A DNA stretch of 64,000 nucleotides from Brevundimonas sp. (GCF_030704825.1 NZ_JAUYNX010000014.1:372001-436000); one strand, 5' to 3'. Positions 8,526 through 17,108 are shown, counted from the first letter of the stretch. The notes: generated by a model from the sequence alone, not told the origin. Numbers and translations are program-made.

Positions 8526-9904
8526 GCGGCAAGGCTTTCTGTAGTCGCGCGCTCGAACCCGATCGAAGCGACCAGGCCGGGCTCGCCGGATTGAAGTGAA
8601 AGTCGGGCGTCGTGCAGGGCGGCGATCGCGGCCACGAGGGCGAGGCCCAGGCCGGAGCCCGGAGATCCACGGCTGTGATCGAGGCGATAGAAGCGCTGGG
8701 TGACCTTCGACAAATCGGCCGACGGGATTCCCGGGCCGTTGTCCCGAACCGCGAGGATGACCCTGCCGTCCTCGATGCGGGCGTCGAGGCCGATGTGAGC
8801 CGGCGCGGGCGAGTGGACAATCGCGTTTTCGACCAGGTTGGACACCATCTGAACCAGGAGATCCTCATCTCCGGTGATTGCGGCCCCGGTTTCCGTTCTG
8901 AACCCCAGCACGTGCCCGGCTTGCTCGGCGACCGGCTGATAGGCCTCGAACACCCGTTGCATCATCTGGCCGGCGTCGATCGGGCCGAAGCTCGACCGTC
9001 CGGCACCCGCCTCGATCTGGGCGATCCGGAGCAGCGCCGCGAAGATGTCGAGCGTCTGGTCGAGCTCTGTGAGGGAGAGATCGACCGTCGCCTGAAAGGC
9101 CTCGACCGTGGTGAGGTTCGCCCTCGCATGTTCCAGGCGATGCCGCAGCCGGTTCAGCGGGGTGCGCAGATCGTGGGCGATATCGGACGAGACATGACGT
9201 ATCGCCTCCATCGAGGCCTCCAGTCGGTCCAGCATGCGATTGAGGTTCCGGCGCAGCGCCTCGAACTCGGTTCCGAGCCCGATCGGCGGCATTCGGTCGC
9301 TCAGATGACCCTGCATGATCCGCGCCGTCGCCGCGTTCACGCGGTCGAGCCGGCGGGCCAGGACGGCGCCCGACGCCAATCCTCCGATCGCCGCGAGCAC
9401 GGTCATGCCGATCACGCCCCAGATCGTGAGGAGCCCCATCCACTCGCGCAGTTCGTGAATGGCGTAGTTGCTCTTGCCGACCACAAGGGAACCCCGTGGG
9501 AGTTGAGTGACCAGCACCTCGATCGTGGCCAGTTCGCCGGACGTTTCCCGACCGTCCGGCGGCGCCGGCGCCGTGACCTCGCTGAAGCCTGCGACGGTGG
9601 GCCTTGCTGGAAGCCCGCCCGCTAGGACGCGGCCCTCGGCGTCCAGAACGAGGTATTTCAGCGCGTCGGCGGCCTGGATTCGAGACGCGACCCGGCGCGC
9701 CAGGATCGCAGGGTTCTCAGCGCCGCCGTCCGACAACAGAATCCGGGTTTCCGTTCGCAAGTCATCGCGGATCGAAGCGTTCGCATAGCTGGCGACCGAC
9801 CAATAGAAGGCTGTGAACATCAGGGCGCCGCCGAGCGCGAAGATCACGGCGAACACGGCCGCCAGCCGCAGGGCGGACGAGGCCAGGAATCTAGGCGCAG
9901 TCAT
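8522..9904 (-). CDS. Sensor histidine kinase
   Basis: The 460-residue kinase has two membrane helices (about residues 10-35 and 155-182) flanking a periplasmic domain, a HAMP segment, the H-box SSDIAHDLRTPLNRL with phosphorylatable His244, the N-box LVENAIVHS, and G-boxes DNGPGIP and GSGLGLALV. It overlaps the response-regulator gene by 14 bases and the downstream membrane protein by 4, so the three form one operon. The periplasmic signal is unknown; a PepSY protein encoded just upstream is a plausible partner. Confidence 0.9.
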   Translation of the reverse strand: MTAPRFLASSALRLAAVFAVIFALGGALMFTAFYWSVASYANASIRDDLRTETRILLSDGGAENPAILARRVASRIQAADALKYLVLDAEGRVLAGGLPARPTVAGFSEVTAPAPPDGRETSGELATIEVLVTQLPRGSLVVGKSNYAIHELREWMGLLTIWGVIGMTVLAAIGGLASGAVLARRLDRVNAATARIMQGHLSDRMPPIGLGTEFEALRRNLNRMLDRLEASMEAIRHVSSDIAHDLRTPLNRLRHRLEHARANLTTVEAFQATVDLSLTELDQTLDIFAALLRIAQIEAGAGRSSFGPIDAGQMMQRVFEAYQPVAEQAGHVLGFRTETGAAITGDEDLLVQMVSNLVENAIVHSPAPAHIGLDARIEDGRVILAVRDNGPGIPSADLSKVTQRFYRLDHSRGSPGSGLGLALVAAIAALHDARLSLQSGEPGLVASIGFERATTESLAA

Positions 9905-10568
9905 CGATCATGTATCCCGCGCCACGGACCGTATGGATGAGATCCTGACCGAAGGGCCGATCGACCTTGGCCCTGAGCCGGCTCATATGGGCGTCGACCA
10001 GATTGGTCTTCGTATCGAAGTGAAATCCCCAGACCTTGTCCAGCAACATGGCCCGGGTGACGACTTGACCGCTATGGCGGACAAGAAACTCCAGAAGCCT
10101 GAATTCCTGGGGCGTGAGGTCCAGCCGGGTCGATCCGCGCCGCGCCGTCCGGGCGGCGAGATCAAGCTGCAGATCTCCCACGTCGAGGACGGGTCTCAGA
10201 TCGATGGACGGCGAGCGCCTGCCCAGGGCCTGCACCCGCGCCAGCAGTTCGCTGAACGCATAGGGCTTGACCAGATAGTCGTCGCCGCCCGCCTCAAAGC
10301 CTTCGACACGGTCGCGGACGCCGCCGACCGCGGTCAGGAATATGACGGGCGTGGCCTTGCCCGCGTCGCGAACCGCCCGGACCACGGACAGGCCGTCGCC
10401 GCCCGGCACCATACGATCGATGATCAGAACGTCATGCGCGCCCTCGAGCGCCAGATGCAGCCCGTCGTCGGCGTTAGTGGCGAGATCGACCGTATGCCCG
10501 GCCTCCGCGAGCCCGCGTTGCACGAACTCGGCGGCCTCGGCGTCATCTTCGAGAAGGAGGAGTTTCAT
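9891..10568 (-). CDS. OmpR/PhoB-family response regulator
   Basis: The 225-residue protein has a receiver domain (acidic pair EDD at residues 7-9, phospho-acceptor Asp51 in LIIDRMVPGGDG, Lys in LVKPYAF) and a C-terminal winged helix (LTPQEFRLLEFLVRHSGQVV, then SRLRAKVDRPF and the wing VRGAGYM). ATG 10568 gives the canonical MKLLLLEDD start; a GTG nine bases upstream is possible. It is transcribed just ahead of its kinase. Targets probably include the adjacent PepSY gene and the divergent DUF1003 gene. Confidence 0.92.
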   Translation of the reverse strand: MKLLLLEDDAEAAEFVQRGLAEAGHTVDLATNADDGLHLALEGAHDVLIIDRMVPGGDGLSVVRAVRDAGKATPVIFLTAVGGVRDRVEGFEAGGDDYLVKPYAFSELLARVQALGRRSPSIDLRPVLDVGDLQLDLAARTARRGSTRLDLTPQEFRLLEFLVRHSGQVVTRAMLLDKVWGFHFDTKTNLVDAHMSRLRAKVDRPFGQDLIHTVRGAGYMIDDCA

Positions 10569-10620
10569 TTGGGCCACTCGGTGAGGAACCGCCGCCCCCC
10601 GATGAGGGACGGCGTCCTGG

Positions 10621-10980
10621 TCAATCGTTGTCTTCGGGACCTTCGTTGGCTTCGTCGGCTTCTTCGGCGACCGCGCTCACCGCCCCGCTGGCGGCATCCA
10701 CGGCATAGGTGGCGACGCGGTCGCCGCTTGCGATCTCGACTTCCCAGCTACGGCCGTTTTCGTCGTCGAACGAGGCTTCCATGGCCTTGCCCGATCCCTG
10801 GCGTTCCGCGATGGCTACGGCTTGGGCCAGCGAGACGCGCGCGCCGTTGACGGCGGCAATCTCATCGCGTTCGTCCTCGCCAGGCGGGCCCGGATTGGCG
10901 GCGACCGCCGCCCCGCCGATGGCCGCGGCCGAGATCAGCGCCGCCGCCGACAAACCGAAAATGAGTTTCTTGCGAGTCAT
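10621..10980 (-). CDS. Secreted PepSY-domain protein
   Basis: The 119-residue product has a signal peptide (KKLIFGLSAAALISAAAIGGAAVA) and one PepSY domain: VSLAQAVAIAERQGSGKAM, then WEVEIASGDRVATYAVDAASG. Its tail is acidic (EEADEANEGPEDND). Single-PepSY exported proteins are commonly encoded beside OmpR-type two-component systems, whose kinase they may modulate. It sits 52 bases upstream of the regulator gene on the same strand. Confidence 0.85.
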   Translation of the reverse strand: MTRKKLIFGLSAAALISAAAIGGAAVAANPGPPGEDERDEIAAVNGARVSLAQAVAIAERQGSGKAMEASFDDENGRSWEVEIASGDRVATYAVDAASGAVSAVAEEADEANEGPEDND

Positions 10981-11150
10981 GTGACGTCTCCATTCGCCCA
11001 GCATCGGGCGTGATCGAACACTAGGCCGGCCAACCTTCGCCAATGCTCTCGCGCGCATTACAAGTTGGAAACACGCTTGCTCCGGGTTCACCGTGAGGGT
11101 CCTGATCGTCGCGACGCGTCTGAGTGTGGAATACAGGCCGAGGAACAATC

Positions 11151-11615
11151 ATGCATCGTCCGACCAACTTGCTAGGCCTGAACGCGCTCAGACAGCGGCG
11201 GTCGACCCTTCGGAACATCAACGAACAGACCAGAGAGCGGCTGTCTCCGCTCGACCGCTTCGCCATCACGATCACGACACGGGTCGGAACCATGGGGTTC
11301 TTCCTGATGATCGCCACGTGGTCGGTTTTTTGGCTCGGCTGGAACCTGCTGGCCCCGGTTCATCTCCGGTTCGACCCCCCGATGGGGTTCGTGCTCTGGC
11401 TGTTCATCTCCAATCTCATCCAGATCCTCCTGATGCCGTTGATCATGGTGGGCCAGAACATTCAGGGGCGTCACGCGGAAGCCAGAGCCGACGAGGATTT
11501 CGCCGTCAATCAGAAGGCCGAGCTCGAGGTGGAGGAGATCATCCGGCATCTCGAAATCCAGACAGAGATCCTCCAGCGACTTGACGGAGCGAGCAAAGGC
11601 TCTTCGTCAGCGTGA
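11151..11615 (+). CDS. DUF1003 membrane protein
   Basis: The 154-residue protein has the DUF1003 layout: a soluble N-terminus, two membrane helices (TRVGTMGFFLMIATWSVFWLG and WLFISNLIQILLMPLIMVGQN) and a charged C-terminal helix. ATG 11151 is chosen because GAGGAAC lies just upstream. The family is linked to magnesium or stress functions without firm biochemistry. It diverges from the PepSY gene and its 3' end overlaps the convergent cytochrome gene by 9 bases. Confidence 0.85.
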   Translation: MHRPTNLLGLNALRQRRSTLRNINEQTRERLSPLDRFAITITTRVGTMGFFLMIATWSVFWLGWNLLAPVHLRFDPPMGFVLWLFISNLIQILLMPLIMVGQNIQGRHAEARADEDFAVNQKAELEVEEIIRHLEIQTEILQRLDGASKGSSSA

Positions 11616-12170
11616 CCAGAACATCTGTCGAAAAAGCCGGTGGCCCGCGACTTCGTGCAGGATCGCAAGGCTGGCGTGACCGACGAGATACGCCCAGACG
11701 AGTTTGGAAAACAGTTCATGGACGCCCAATCCCGCCGTGCGGACCGCTTCGGGCAGGACGGCGAGAAGGGTCATCGTCCCTGTGACGGCCATGACGCTGA
11801 CCACGATCAGACCGAGGCCGTGGACGGCATGCGCGAAGGGGTGAGAGCCGACGTCAGGCAGCCGTCCACGCCGCCAGGCGGACAGGTGGAGGCGGAAGTC
11901 ACGCCAGACGGCGAGGGTCGCTTTCGGCGAGAACCATGGAACCAGAAGCCCGAAGCGGGCCTCGCCCCGACGGACCAAAGTCCACAACCAGTAGGCCAGC
12001 AGAAGTCCGAGACTGGTAAGGCCCACCCATTCGTGAAGCTCGAACGCGAAGTTTTCGGCGCGTCCGGGCTTCGGCGCGATCATGAAATTGATAATCACCA
12101 GTTGATGGATCACCGCAATGGCCAGGAGCCCGTGCAGGGCTTTGGTCAGCAGGCTTCGGTCTGTTGACAT
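11607..12170 (-). CDS. Cytochrome b561-family membrane protein
   Basis: The 187-residue protein has four to five membrane helices with spaced histidines expected to ligate b-haem: LTKALHGLLAIAVIHQLV, FELHEWVGLTSLG, FAHAVHGLGLIVV and GHASLAILHEVAGH. Such proteins carry electrons across the membrane, often from the quinol pool. It starts at ATG 12170, 211 bases from the divergent VIT1/CCC1 gene, with a Fur-like palindrome between them that could serve either gene. Confidence 0.8.
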   Translation of the reverse strand: MSTDRSLLTKALHGLLAIAVIHQLVIINFMIAPKPGRAENFAFELHEWVGLTSLGLLLAYWLWTLVRRGEARFGLLVPWFSPKATLAVWRDFRLHLSAWRRGRLPDVGSHPFAHAVHGLGLIVVSVMAVTGTMTLLAVLPEAVRTAGLGVHELFSKLVWAYLVGHASLAILHEVAGHRLFRQMFWSR

Positions 12171-12274
12171 CAGGCAGTCTCCTGGGGGCAGGTCGAGGTT
12201 CGCTCCGGTAGGGCGACCTCTCACCTTTATACGCAAATAACCAGCCAAGCCCTCAAACAAATCTACTCTAAAAA

Positions 12275-12289
12275 TGCGAAGCATTCGCG
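12275..12289. promoter_or_regulatory. Fur-like palindrome between cytochrome b561 and VIT1/CCC1 genes
   Basis: TGCGAAGCATTCGCG is a near-perfect dyad (GCGAA-GCA-TTCGC) in a locally AT-rich region. It is close to the alphaproteobacterial Fur-box pattern (TGCGAAT-N-ATTCGCA). It lies about 95 bases before the iron-transporter start. The binding protein is inferred. Confidence 0.45.
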
Positions 12290-12381
12290 AAACGGCAAGT
12301 ACCGTCGTTGTCGGTTACTGATGGTATTGACCCGCTCCACCTTTCGGCCTTGAAGATGCGGTCCAGACAGGAGCGAGGGGG

Positions 12382-13074
12382 ATGCCTTTGCACCGGGAAA
12401 GACACCTCGTGGAGAGGATTGGCTGGCTTCGCGCCGCGATCCTCGGCGCCAACGACGGGATCGTTTCCACCGCCAGCCTCATCGTCGGCGTGGCTGCGGC
12501 GGCGGCGCGGCCCAGCGACATCTTGCTGACGGGGATCGCCGGTCTGGTCGCAGGCGCGATGTCGATGGCGGCGGGTGAATACGTCTCGGTCAGTTCCCAA
12601 TCGGATACCGAAGCGGCGGATCTGGAGCGCGAGGCGGACGAGCTCGCCGCCGACCCCGAGGCTGAGGTCGCCGAACTCACCGCCATCTATGTCCGACGTG
12701 GCCTCACCGACGAAACGGCCGCCGCCGTAGCCCGCCAGTTGACGGCTCATGACGCGCTGGCCGCTCATGCCCATGACGAGCTTGGTCTGGTTCCCGGAAT
12801 GAAGGCGCGGCCGGTGCAGGCGGCCCTGACGTCGGCCGTGACATTCTCCGCCGGCGCCGGCTTGCCCCTCCTCATCGCGCTTGGAGCGCCCCCGACCTGG
12901 GTCGCGCCGGCCGTGGCGACCGGAGCGCTCGTCTCGCTCGCCGGGCTTGGGGCCATCGGCGCCGCTGCCGGCGGGGCAGGCCGGTTGCGCGCGGCCGGGC
13001 GGGTGGCGATCTGGGGCGCTCTGGCCATGGCGGTTACCTCCGCGGTGGGCGCGGCGGTGGGCGCGTCGCTCTGA
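12382..13074 (+). CDS. VIT1/CCC1-family iron/manganese transporter
   Basis: The 230-residue protein has the family hallmarks: GWLRAAILGANDGIVSTASLIVGV in the first helix, AGAMSMAAGEYVSVSSQSDTE in the second, a charged cytoplasmic domain with the AELTAIYVRRGL segment (about residues 75-125), then three helices. These proteins export or sequester Fe2+ and Mn2+. The cytoplasmic loop supplies the metal-binding Glu residues. The Fur-like box upstream suggests iron-responsive expression. Confidence 0.88.
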   Translation: MPLHRERHLVERIGWLRAAILGANDGIVSTASLIVGVAAAAARPSDILLTGIAGLVAGAMSMAAGEYVSVSSQSDTEAADLEREADELAADPEAEVAELTAIYVRRGLTDETAAAVARQLTAHDALAAHAHDELGLVPGMKARPVQAALTSAVTFSAGAGLPLLIALGAPPTWVAPAVATGALVSLAGLGAIGAAAGGAGRLRAAGRVAIWGALAMAVTSAVGAAVGASL

Positions 13075-13188
13075 AGCCCGGCGACCGGAGGCAAGATCGC
13101 GACCGCCCGGTAACCGCGAGCCATCCGCACCGCCCGAGCGCGCTCGACCCGTGACGAAGCCCGGGCGTGCTGTTCGCGTCTCCCGGGA

Positions 13189-13428
13189 TCATCTCTCCCG
13201 GTTCTGGAACAGATCGGCGGGGGCCGCGGAGGGTCGATCGGCCTGGGATCGCCCCTGATCCTTCAGCCGTCGCAGGCGTCGCGTGAGATCCTTGAGGATC
13301 AGCTGTCGGGCCCGTGGCTGCATTTTGCGCCAGGATCGAATCTCCGGAACCGAACGGCCACAGCCCACGCACCAGCCGGTTCGGCCATCGAAGCGACAGA
13401 CGTCGATGCAGGGCGAATCAGAACTCAT
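13189..13428 (-). CDS. DUF1289 small Cys protein
   Basis: The 79-residue protein has the DUF1289 pattern CIDVCRFD..TGWCVGCGRS, four cysteines likely to bind a metal, followed by a basic helix (ARQLILKDLTRRLRRL). It overlaps the stop of the P-type ATPase gene by 4 bases (ATGA), so it is the last gene of that operon. Function unknown; coupling to a metal pump is suggestive of metal handling. Confidence 0.85.
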   Translation of the reverse strand: MSSDSPCIDVCRFDGRTGWCVGCGRSVPEIRSWRKMQPRARQLILKDLTRRLRRLKDQGRSQADRPSAAPADLFQNRER

Positions 13429-15527
13429 GGCGTGGCCGCCGCAGGCAGGACGCCGATCGCTGTCGGCGCGGGGATCGCCTCATCCGTTCTGGCCACGGCG
13501 GGCAGGAGCCGGGCCGAGTTGAGAATGAAGGCGAGCTCCGACGCGACGTGGATGAAGGCGGCGAACAGCGGATTGAGAAAGCCCGCGGCCGCCAGACCGA
13601 TCCCCAGGGCGTCGATGGCCAGGGTGCCGGCGAAATTCTGCCAGATGATCCGACGCGTCCGTCGCGCGATCCGCAAGGTGTCGACGAGGCGCACGAGATC
13701 ATTTCCCAGAAGGACGACATCGGCGCTTTCCTGGGCGACGTCCGTTCCCGAGCCCATGGCGATGCCGACGCTCGCGGCGGCCAGCGCGGGTGCGTCATTC
13801 ACGCCGTCGCCCACCATGGCGACGATCCGCTTCTGCCCCACGAGCGTCTGGATGCGGGCGAGTTTGTCTTCCGGGAGTAGGCCCGCTTCGATGTCCCGGA
13901 TGCCGAGGCTGGCTCCCACGGCCTGGGCGACGGGAAGAACGTCGCCGGTCAGCAGAAGGGTGCGGATGCCGAGGCCATGCAGCGCTTCTATGGCGCGCCT
14001 GGCTTCCGGTCGTACGGTGTCGGCGACCGCGATCGCGCCCAGCAGGCGACCATTCCGGGCGACGTATACCTCTGAGGCCGCCTGGACGCCGACGCTGAGC
14101 GCGCCGGGGATCGACACCGCGTTGTCCTGCATCCAGGCCTGATTGCCGACAAGGATCACGGAGTCCCCCACCCTGGCGACGATCCCTCGGCCTGGCGTGT
14201 AGGCGAAGTGTTCCGGTTCGGTCACCGTTCGTCCCCGGCCCAGGGCGTAGGCGATGATCGCCTTTCCCAGGGGATGTTCGGATCGCAATTCGGCCGAAGC
14301 CGCCGCGTCGATAAGGTCGTCCGGCGTTGCGCCGGCCACGGTCACGACCGCCTGGACCTCGGGCCGGCCGAAGGTCAGCGTTCCCGTCTTGTCGAGCACG
14401 ACAGTATCGACCTTGCCGAGCGTCTCCAGATGGACGCCGCCCTTGATGATCGCGCCGAGCCGGGCGGAGCGACCGATACCGCCGAGGATGGCCAGGGGCG
14501 TGCCGGCGGCGATGCCGCAGGCCCCGGCGACGATGATCACTGAAATCGTGGAATAGATATTCTGGGTGATCAGATAGGTCAGGACAGCCGAGCCGAGGGC
14601 GAAATAGACGAGGTAGCCCGCCATGCGGTCCGCAAGGCGTTGAACCGGCGCTCGGGAGCGCTCCGCGCGCTCCACCGCCTCGATGATCTTGCCGTAGCTT
14701 GTGTCCCTGCCGATACGCTGGGCTTCAACTTCGAGCGCGCCGGACTGATTGATGGATCCCGCGAAGACAGCGGTCCCTTCCGTCTTCTCCACCGGCATGG
14801 ATTCACCGGTGATGCGGGACTCATCCACGAACGAATGGCCTGACAAGACCGCGCCATCGACCGGAATACGTCCGCCCGGCGCGACGAGGATCGCGTCGCC
14901 GATGTTGAGTTCCTCGGCCGAAATGGTTCGGATGGCGCCTGTCCGGCGAACCGAGACCTCGCGGGGTAGAAACTCCAGCAGATCGCGGATGGCCTTGCGG
15001 CCGCGGCCGACTGTCAAACCCTCCAGCACCTCGGCCACCAGCACGAAGAGGGTGATGATCAGCGCCGTGAAGAACTCGCCGATCGCCGCCGCGGCCACGA
15101 TGGCGATCGTCATCGACAGTTCCATGGTCATGCGACGCTGAAGGACGTTCTCGAAGGCTTCCTTCAGGATCGGCCAGCCGCCCACCAGCAGACCGACGGC
15201 TCCGATCAGGCTGATCCCTTCAAGCGGCTCCCAAACCCGGAACCACACGAGCGCCGCTGTCACCGCCACGAAACCGATGCGGATCGCCTCCGGCCACTCG
15301 AACGGATGCTCGTGATCGTGACCATCGTCGTCGTGGTCATGGTCGTGATCGTGGTGATCGCGGTCATGACCGGCGTCGACAGGGGCTTGCCCGGAACCGC
15401 CCTCACAATTCGGGGCGGCCGGGACGATCGTGCGGGCCTCCGCCTGGTCGGCGAGGGCAGGGAGGCTGCGGCCGGATTGTTCGCCCATTGGACAGTCCAT
15501 TTTCTGGCTGAATGCGGGTGACGTCAT
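13425..15527 (-). CDS. P1B-type heavy-metal ATPase with His/Asp-rich N-terminus and an atypical GAC membrane motif
   Basis: The 700-residue pump has the phosphorylation site DKTGTLT (Asp379), actuator TGES, and hinge [10 protein letters not shown]. The cytoplasmic N-terminus has a CPMGEQ segment and a His/Asp run at about residues 53-74 suited to Zn/Co/Ni/Cd binding. The membrane metal site, normally CPC or SPC, reads GAC (335-337, in IIVAGACGIAAGTPLAI), so the usual proline is missing. It lies 88 bases after an RcnR-type repressor gene on the same strand. An efflux role for Co, Ni, Zn or Cd is likely; the metal is unknown. Confidence 0.85.
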   Translation of the reverse strand: MTSPAFSQKMDCPMGEQSGRSLPALADQAEARTIVPAAPNCEGGSGQAPVDAGHDRDHHDHDHDHDDDGHDHEHPFEWPEAIRIGFVAVTAALVWFRVWEPLEGISLIGAVGLLVGGWPILKEAFENVLQRRMTMELSMTIAIVAAAAIGEFFTALIITLFVLVAEVLEGLTVGRGRKAIRDLLEFLPREVSVRRTGAIRTISAEELNIGDAILVAPGGRIPVDGAVLSGHSFVDESRITGESMPVEKTEGTAVFAGSINQSGALEVEAQRIGRDTSYGKIIEAVERAERSRAPVQRLADRMAGYLVYFALGSAVLTYLITQNIYSTISVIIVAGACGIAAGTPLAILGGIGRSARLGAIIKGGVHLETLGKVDTVVLDKTGTLTFGRPEVQAVVTVAGATPDDLIDAAASAELRSEHPLGKAIIAYALGRGRTVTEPEHFAYTPGRGIVARVGDSVILVGNQAWMQDNAVSIPGALSVGVQAASEVYVARNGRLLGAIAVADTVRPEARRAIEALHGLGIRTLLLTGDVLPVAQAVGASLGIRDIEAGLLPEDKLARIQTLVGQKRIVAMVGDGVNDAPALAAASVGIAMGSGTDVAQESADVVLLGNDLVRLVDTLRIARRTRRIIWQNFAGTLAIDALGIGLAAAGFLNPLFAAFIHVASELAFILNSARLLPAVARTDEAIPAPTAIGVLPAAATP

Positions 15528-15615
15528 GCCGGCCCAGAAGGTTTGGCCGGTTGCGCGATCCTGATTTTCCGGTCGCGAGGTCGATCGTCGGCGGTCGTCG
15601 TCGCCATGGGCCCGG

Positions 15616-15891
15616 CTACTTTGAATAGCGACGAATAATGGCGATCAGTTCGTCGGCCCCGCTCCGGCGCTCGGCCTCGTTCAGATCGGGGCGGGCCACG
15701 TGGTGCCGCAGGTGATCCTCGATCAGTTCCTCCAGCAGCCCGCCCATGGCTCCCCGCGCCGCGGCGACCTGCTGCAGAATTTGCGAACAGCCGGCCTCGG
15801 ACTCGATCGCGCGTTCGATTGCACCCAGCTGTCCCGCAATGCGACGGACCCGGGTTACGAGCTTCTTCTTGTTCGCGGAGGTGTGCGCCAT
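15616..15891 (-). CDS. RcnR/FrmR-type metal-responsive repressor
   Basis: The 91-residue CsoR/RcnR-superfamily protein carries His3, Cys35, His60 and His64, the H-C-H-H fingerprint of Ni/Co-sensing RcnR rather than the C-H-C of copper CsoR. Matching helices are QLGAIERAIESEAGCSQILQQ and ELIEDHLRHHV. It is the first gene of the ATPase-DUF1289 operon and diverges from mntP. A GATACT-N7-AGTATC dyad lies directly in front of its start codon. FrmR-like formaldehyde sensing is the alternative, made less likely by His64 and the downstream pump. Confidence 0.8.
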   Translation of the reverse strand: MAHTSANKKKLVTRVRRIAGQLGAIERAIESEAGCSQILQQVAAARGAMGGLLEELIEDHLRHHVARPDLNEAERRSGADELIAIIRRYSK

Positions 15892-15892
15892 G

Positions 15893-15911
15893 GATACTCC
15901 CCTATAGTATC
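15893..15911 (-). promoter_or_regulatory. RcnR-type operator overlapping the ribosome-binding site
   Basis: GATACT-N7-AGTATC is a perfect 6-base dyad; on the minus strand it reads TACT-ATAGGGG-AGTA, the TACT-Gtract-AGTA form of RcnR-family operators. The GGGGAG in it sits 6-11 bases before the repressor ATG and probably doubles as the ribosome-binding site. Confidence 0.65.
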
Positions 15912-15944
15912 TTGCGGCGGCGCGCGAGACCCTCTAGAAGGCCG

Positions 15945-16060
15945 CTTCCTGTTGGGGAGTAGCTTCCGGCGTTTGATCGCCGGGGTCGGATCAACACGCT
16001 CGCGTTTCGACGCGTGGTCCGACCAGCGGAACCGCCGCCTAGCGAGACCAGCGCGTCCCA
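15945..16060 (+). promoter_or_regulatory. yybP-ykoY-type manganese riboswitch in the mntP leader
   Basis: The leader of the MntP gene holds the hallmark blocks of this RNA in order: GGGGAGTAGC (15954-15963), a hairpin CCGGCGTTTGATCGCCGG, TCAACACGCTCG (15991-16002), and CGAGACC (16043-16049) closing the structure. GTTGG at 15951 can pair with CCAGC at 16048 to form the base helix. In E. coli and B. subtilis this element binds Mn2+ and switches on manganese export. No terminator-like U-tract is seen, so control is probably translational. Confidence 0.8.
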
Positions 16061-16114
16061 CCGCCGCACCGGCCGGAGTGGGAAGCGCTGTCTGTCGCCC
16101 GGTGGAAATCCGCA

Positions 16115-16687
16115 ATGACCCCCGTCGCCATCGCTATCCTGTCCCTCAGCATGTCCACGGACGCCTTTGCGGCCGCCATCGGACGGGGGGCCACACATCG
16201 GCCGACCCTGCCCGGGGCGCTCAAGGCGGGCCTGGTGTTCGGCGTCATCGAGGCCATCACGCCGGTGATCGGCTGGGCGCTCGGCATGGTCGCCGCCGGC
16301 CTGGTCGAACGGATCGACCACTGGATCGCTTTCGGCCTCCTGGCCGCCGTGGGCGGAAAGATGATCTGGGAGGCGACCCGCGCCCGTGTTGAGGAGGAGA
16401 ATGACGCTCCACGCCGGTCGGGGCCGTGGGGACTGATCGCCACGGCGGTCGGGACCAGCATCGATGCGGCCGCCGTTGGCGTCGGTCTGGCCTTCATCGG
16501 CGCCAACATCTGGGTCATCGCCGCTTCGATCGGTTTTACGACCTTCCTGCTGACCACGCTCGGCATGCTGATCGGCCGGGCGGTCGGCCAGCGCTTCGGC
16601 GAGATCGCCGAACTCTTCGGAGGTCTGGCGCTGGTCGTCCTCGGGTTGACGATCCTGCTCGAACACCTGGGTGTTTTCGGGGGCTGA
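16115..16687 (+). CDS. mntP: Manganese efflux pump MntP
   Basis: The 190-residue protein has six membrane helices and MntP signatures: LSMSTDAFAAAIGRG with the conserved Asp, and the repeat-half counterpart GTSIDAAAVGVGLAF. It exports Mn2+ across the inner membrane. The upstream leader carries a yybP-ykoY-type manganese riboswitch, which fits Mn-induced expression. It lies divergent to the RcnR-type gene and convergent with nreA. Confidence 0.9.
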   Translation: MTPVAIAILSLSMSTDAFAAAIGRGATHRPTLPGALKAGLVFGVIEAITPVIGWALGMVAAGLVERIDHWIAFGLLAAVGGKMIWEATRARVEEENDAPRRSGPWGLIATAVGTSIDAAAVGVGLAFIGANIWVIAASIGFTTFLLTTLGMLIGRAVGQRFGEIAELFGGLALVVLGLTILLEHLGVFGG

Positions 16688-16832
16688 AAAGGACGACAGG
16701 GCGTGGGTTAAGAATCAGTCGCGGCCATCCTGCGCTCATCCACTGGCCTGCGCGCGCCGCCTCTCGCCTGCCGAGCGGGGGCGGGCCGTTCGGAGACCGC
16801 GGACGGGCCGAGGGCGCGCCGCCTGGCCGCTG

Positions 16833-17108
16833 TCAGAGATATTTGGTGATCGCCTTGAACGCGACGACCGCCTGTCGGGCTTCCGCCGGATCGCCGTCCG
16901 AAGCGTGCGCGAGGCAATGGTCGATATGGTCGTGGATCAGGGTCTTCTTGGCCGCTGCGACCGCCTTTTCGATCGCATGAAGTTGCTGGGCCAGGTCGAG
17001 GCAGCTGCGTCCCGCCTCGATCATGCCGATGGTCTTGCGCAGATGCCCCTCGGCGCGTTTCAGCCGATTGACGATCTCGGGGTGGGATTCATGAGCGACG
17101 TGAGCCAT
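16833..17108 (-). CDS. NreA/NcrB-type nickel-responsive repressor (CsoR/RcnR superfamily)
   Basis: The 91-residue protein has a His-rich start (MAHVAHESHPE) and the block GRSCLDLAQQLHAIEKAVAAAKKTLIHDHIDHCL, giving Cys36, His61, Cys65 plus nearby His44 and His64. This pattern is that of NreA/NcrB/InrS nickel regulators. The adjacent divergent gene encodes an NreB-like MFS exporter, its usual partner. A TATCCCC-N5-GGGGATA operator lies between the two genes. Confidence 0.82.
   Translation of the reverse strand: MAHVAHESHPEIVNRLKRAEGHLRKTIGMIEAGRSCLDLAQQLHAIEKAVAAAKKTLIHDHIDHCLAHASDGDPAEARQAVVAFKAITKYL

Noticed and set aside
15616..15891. FrmR formaldehyde sensor
   Set aside because: His3 and His64 complete the RcnR metal fingerprint and a metal pump follows in the operon; no formaldehyde dehydrogenase gene is present.
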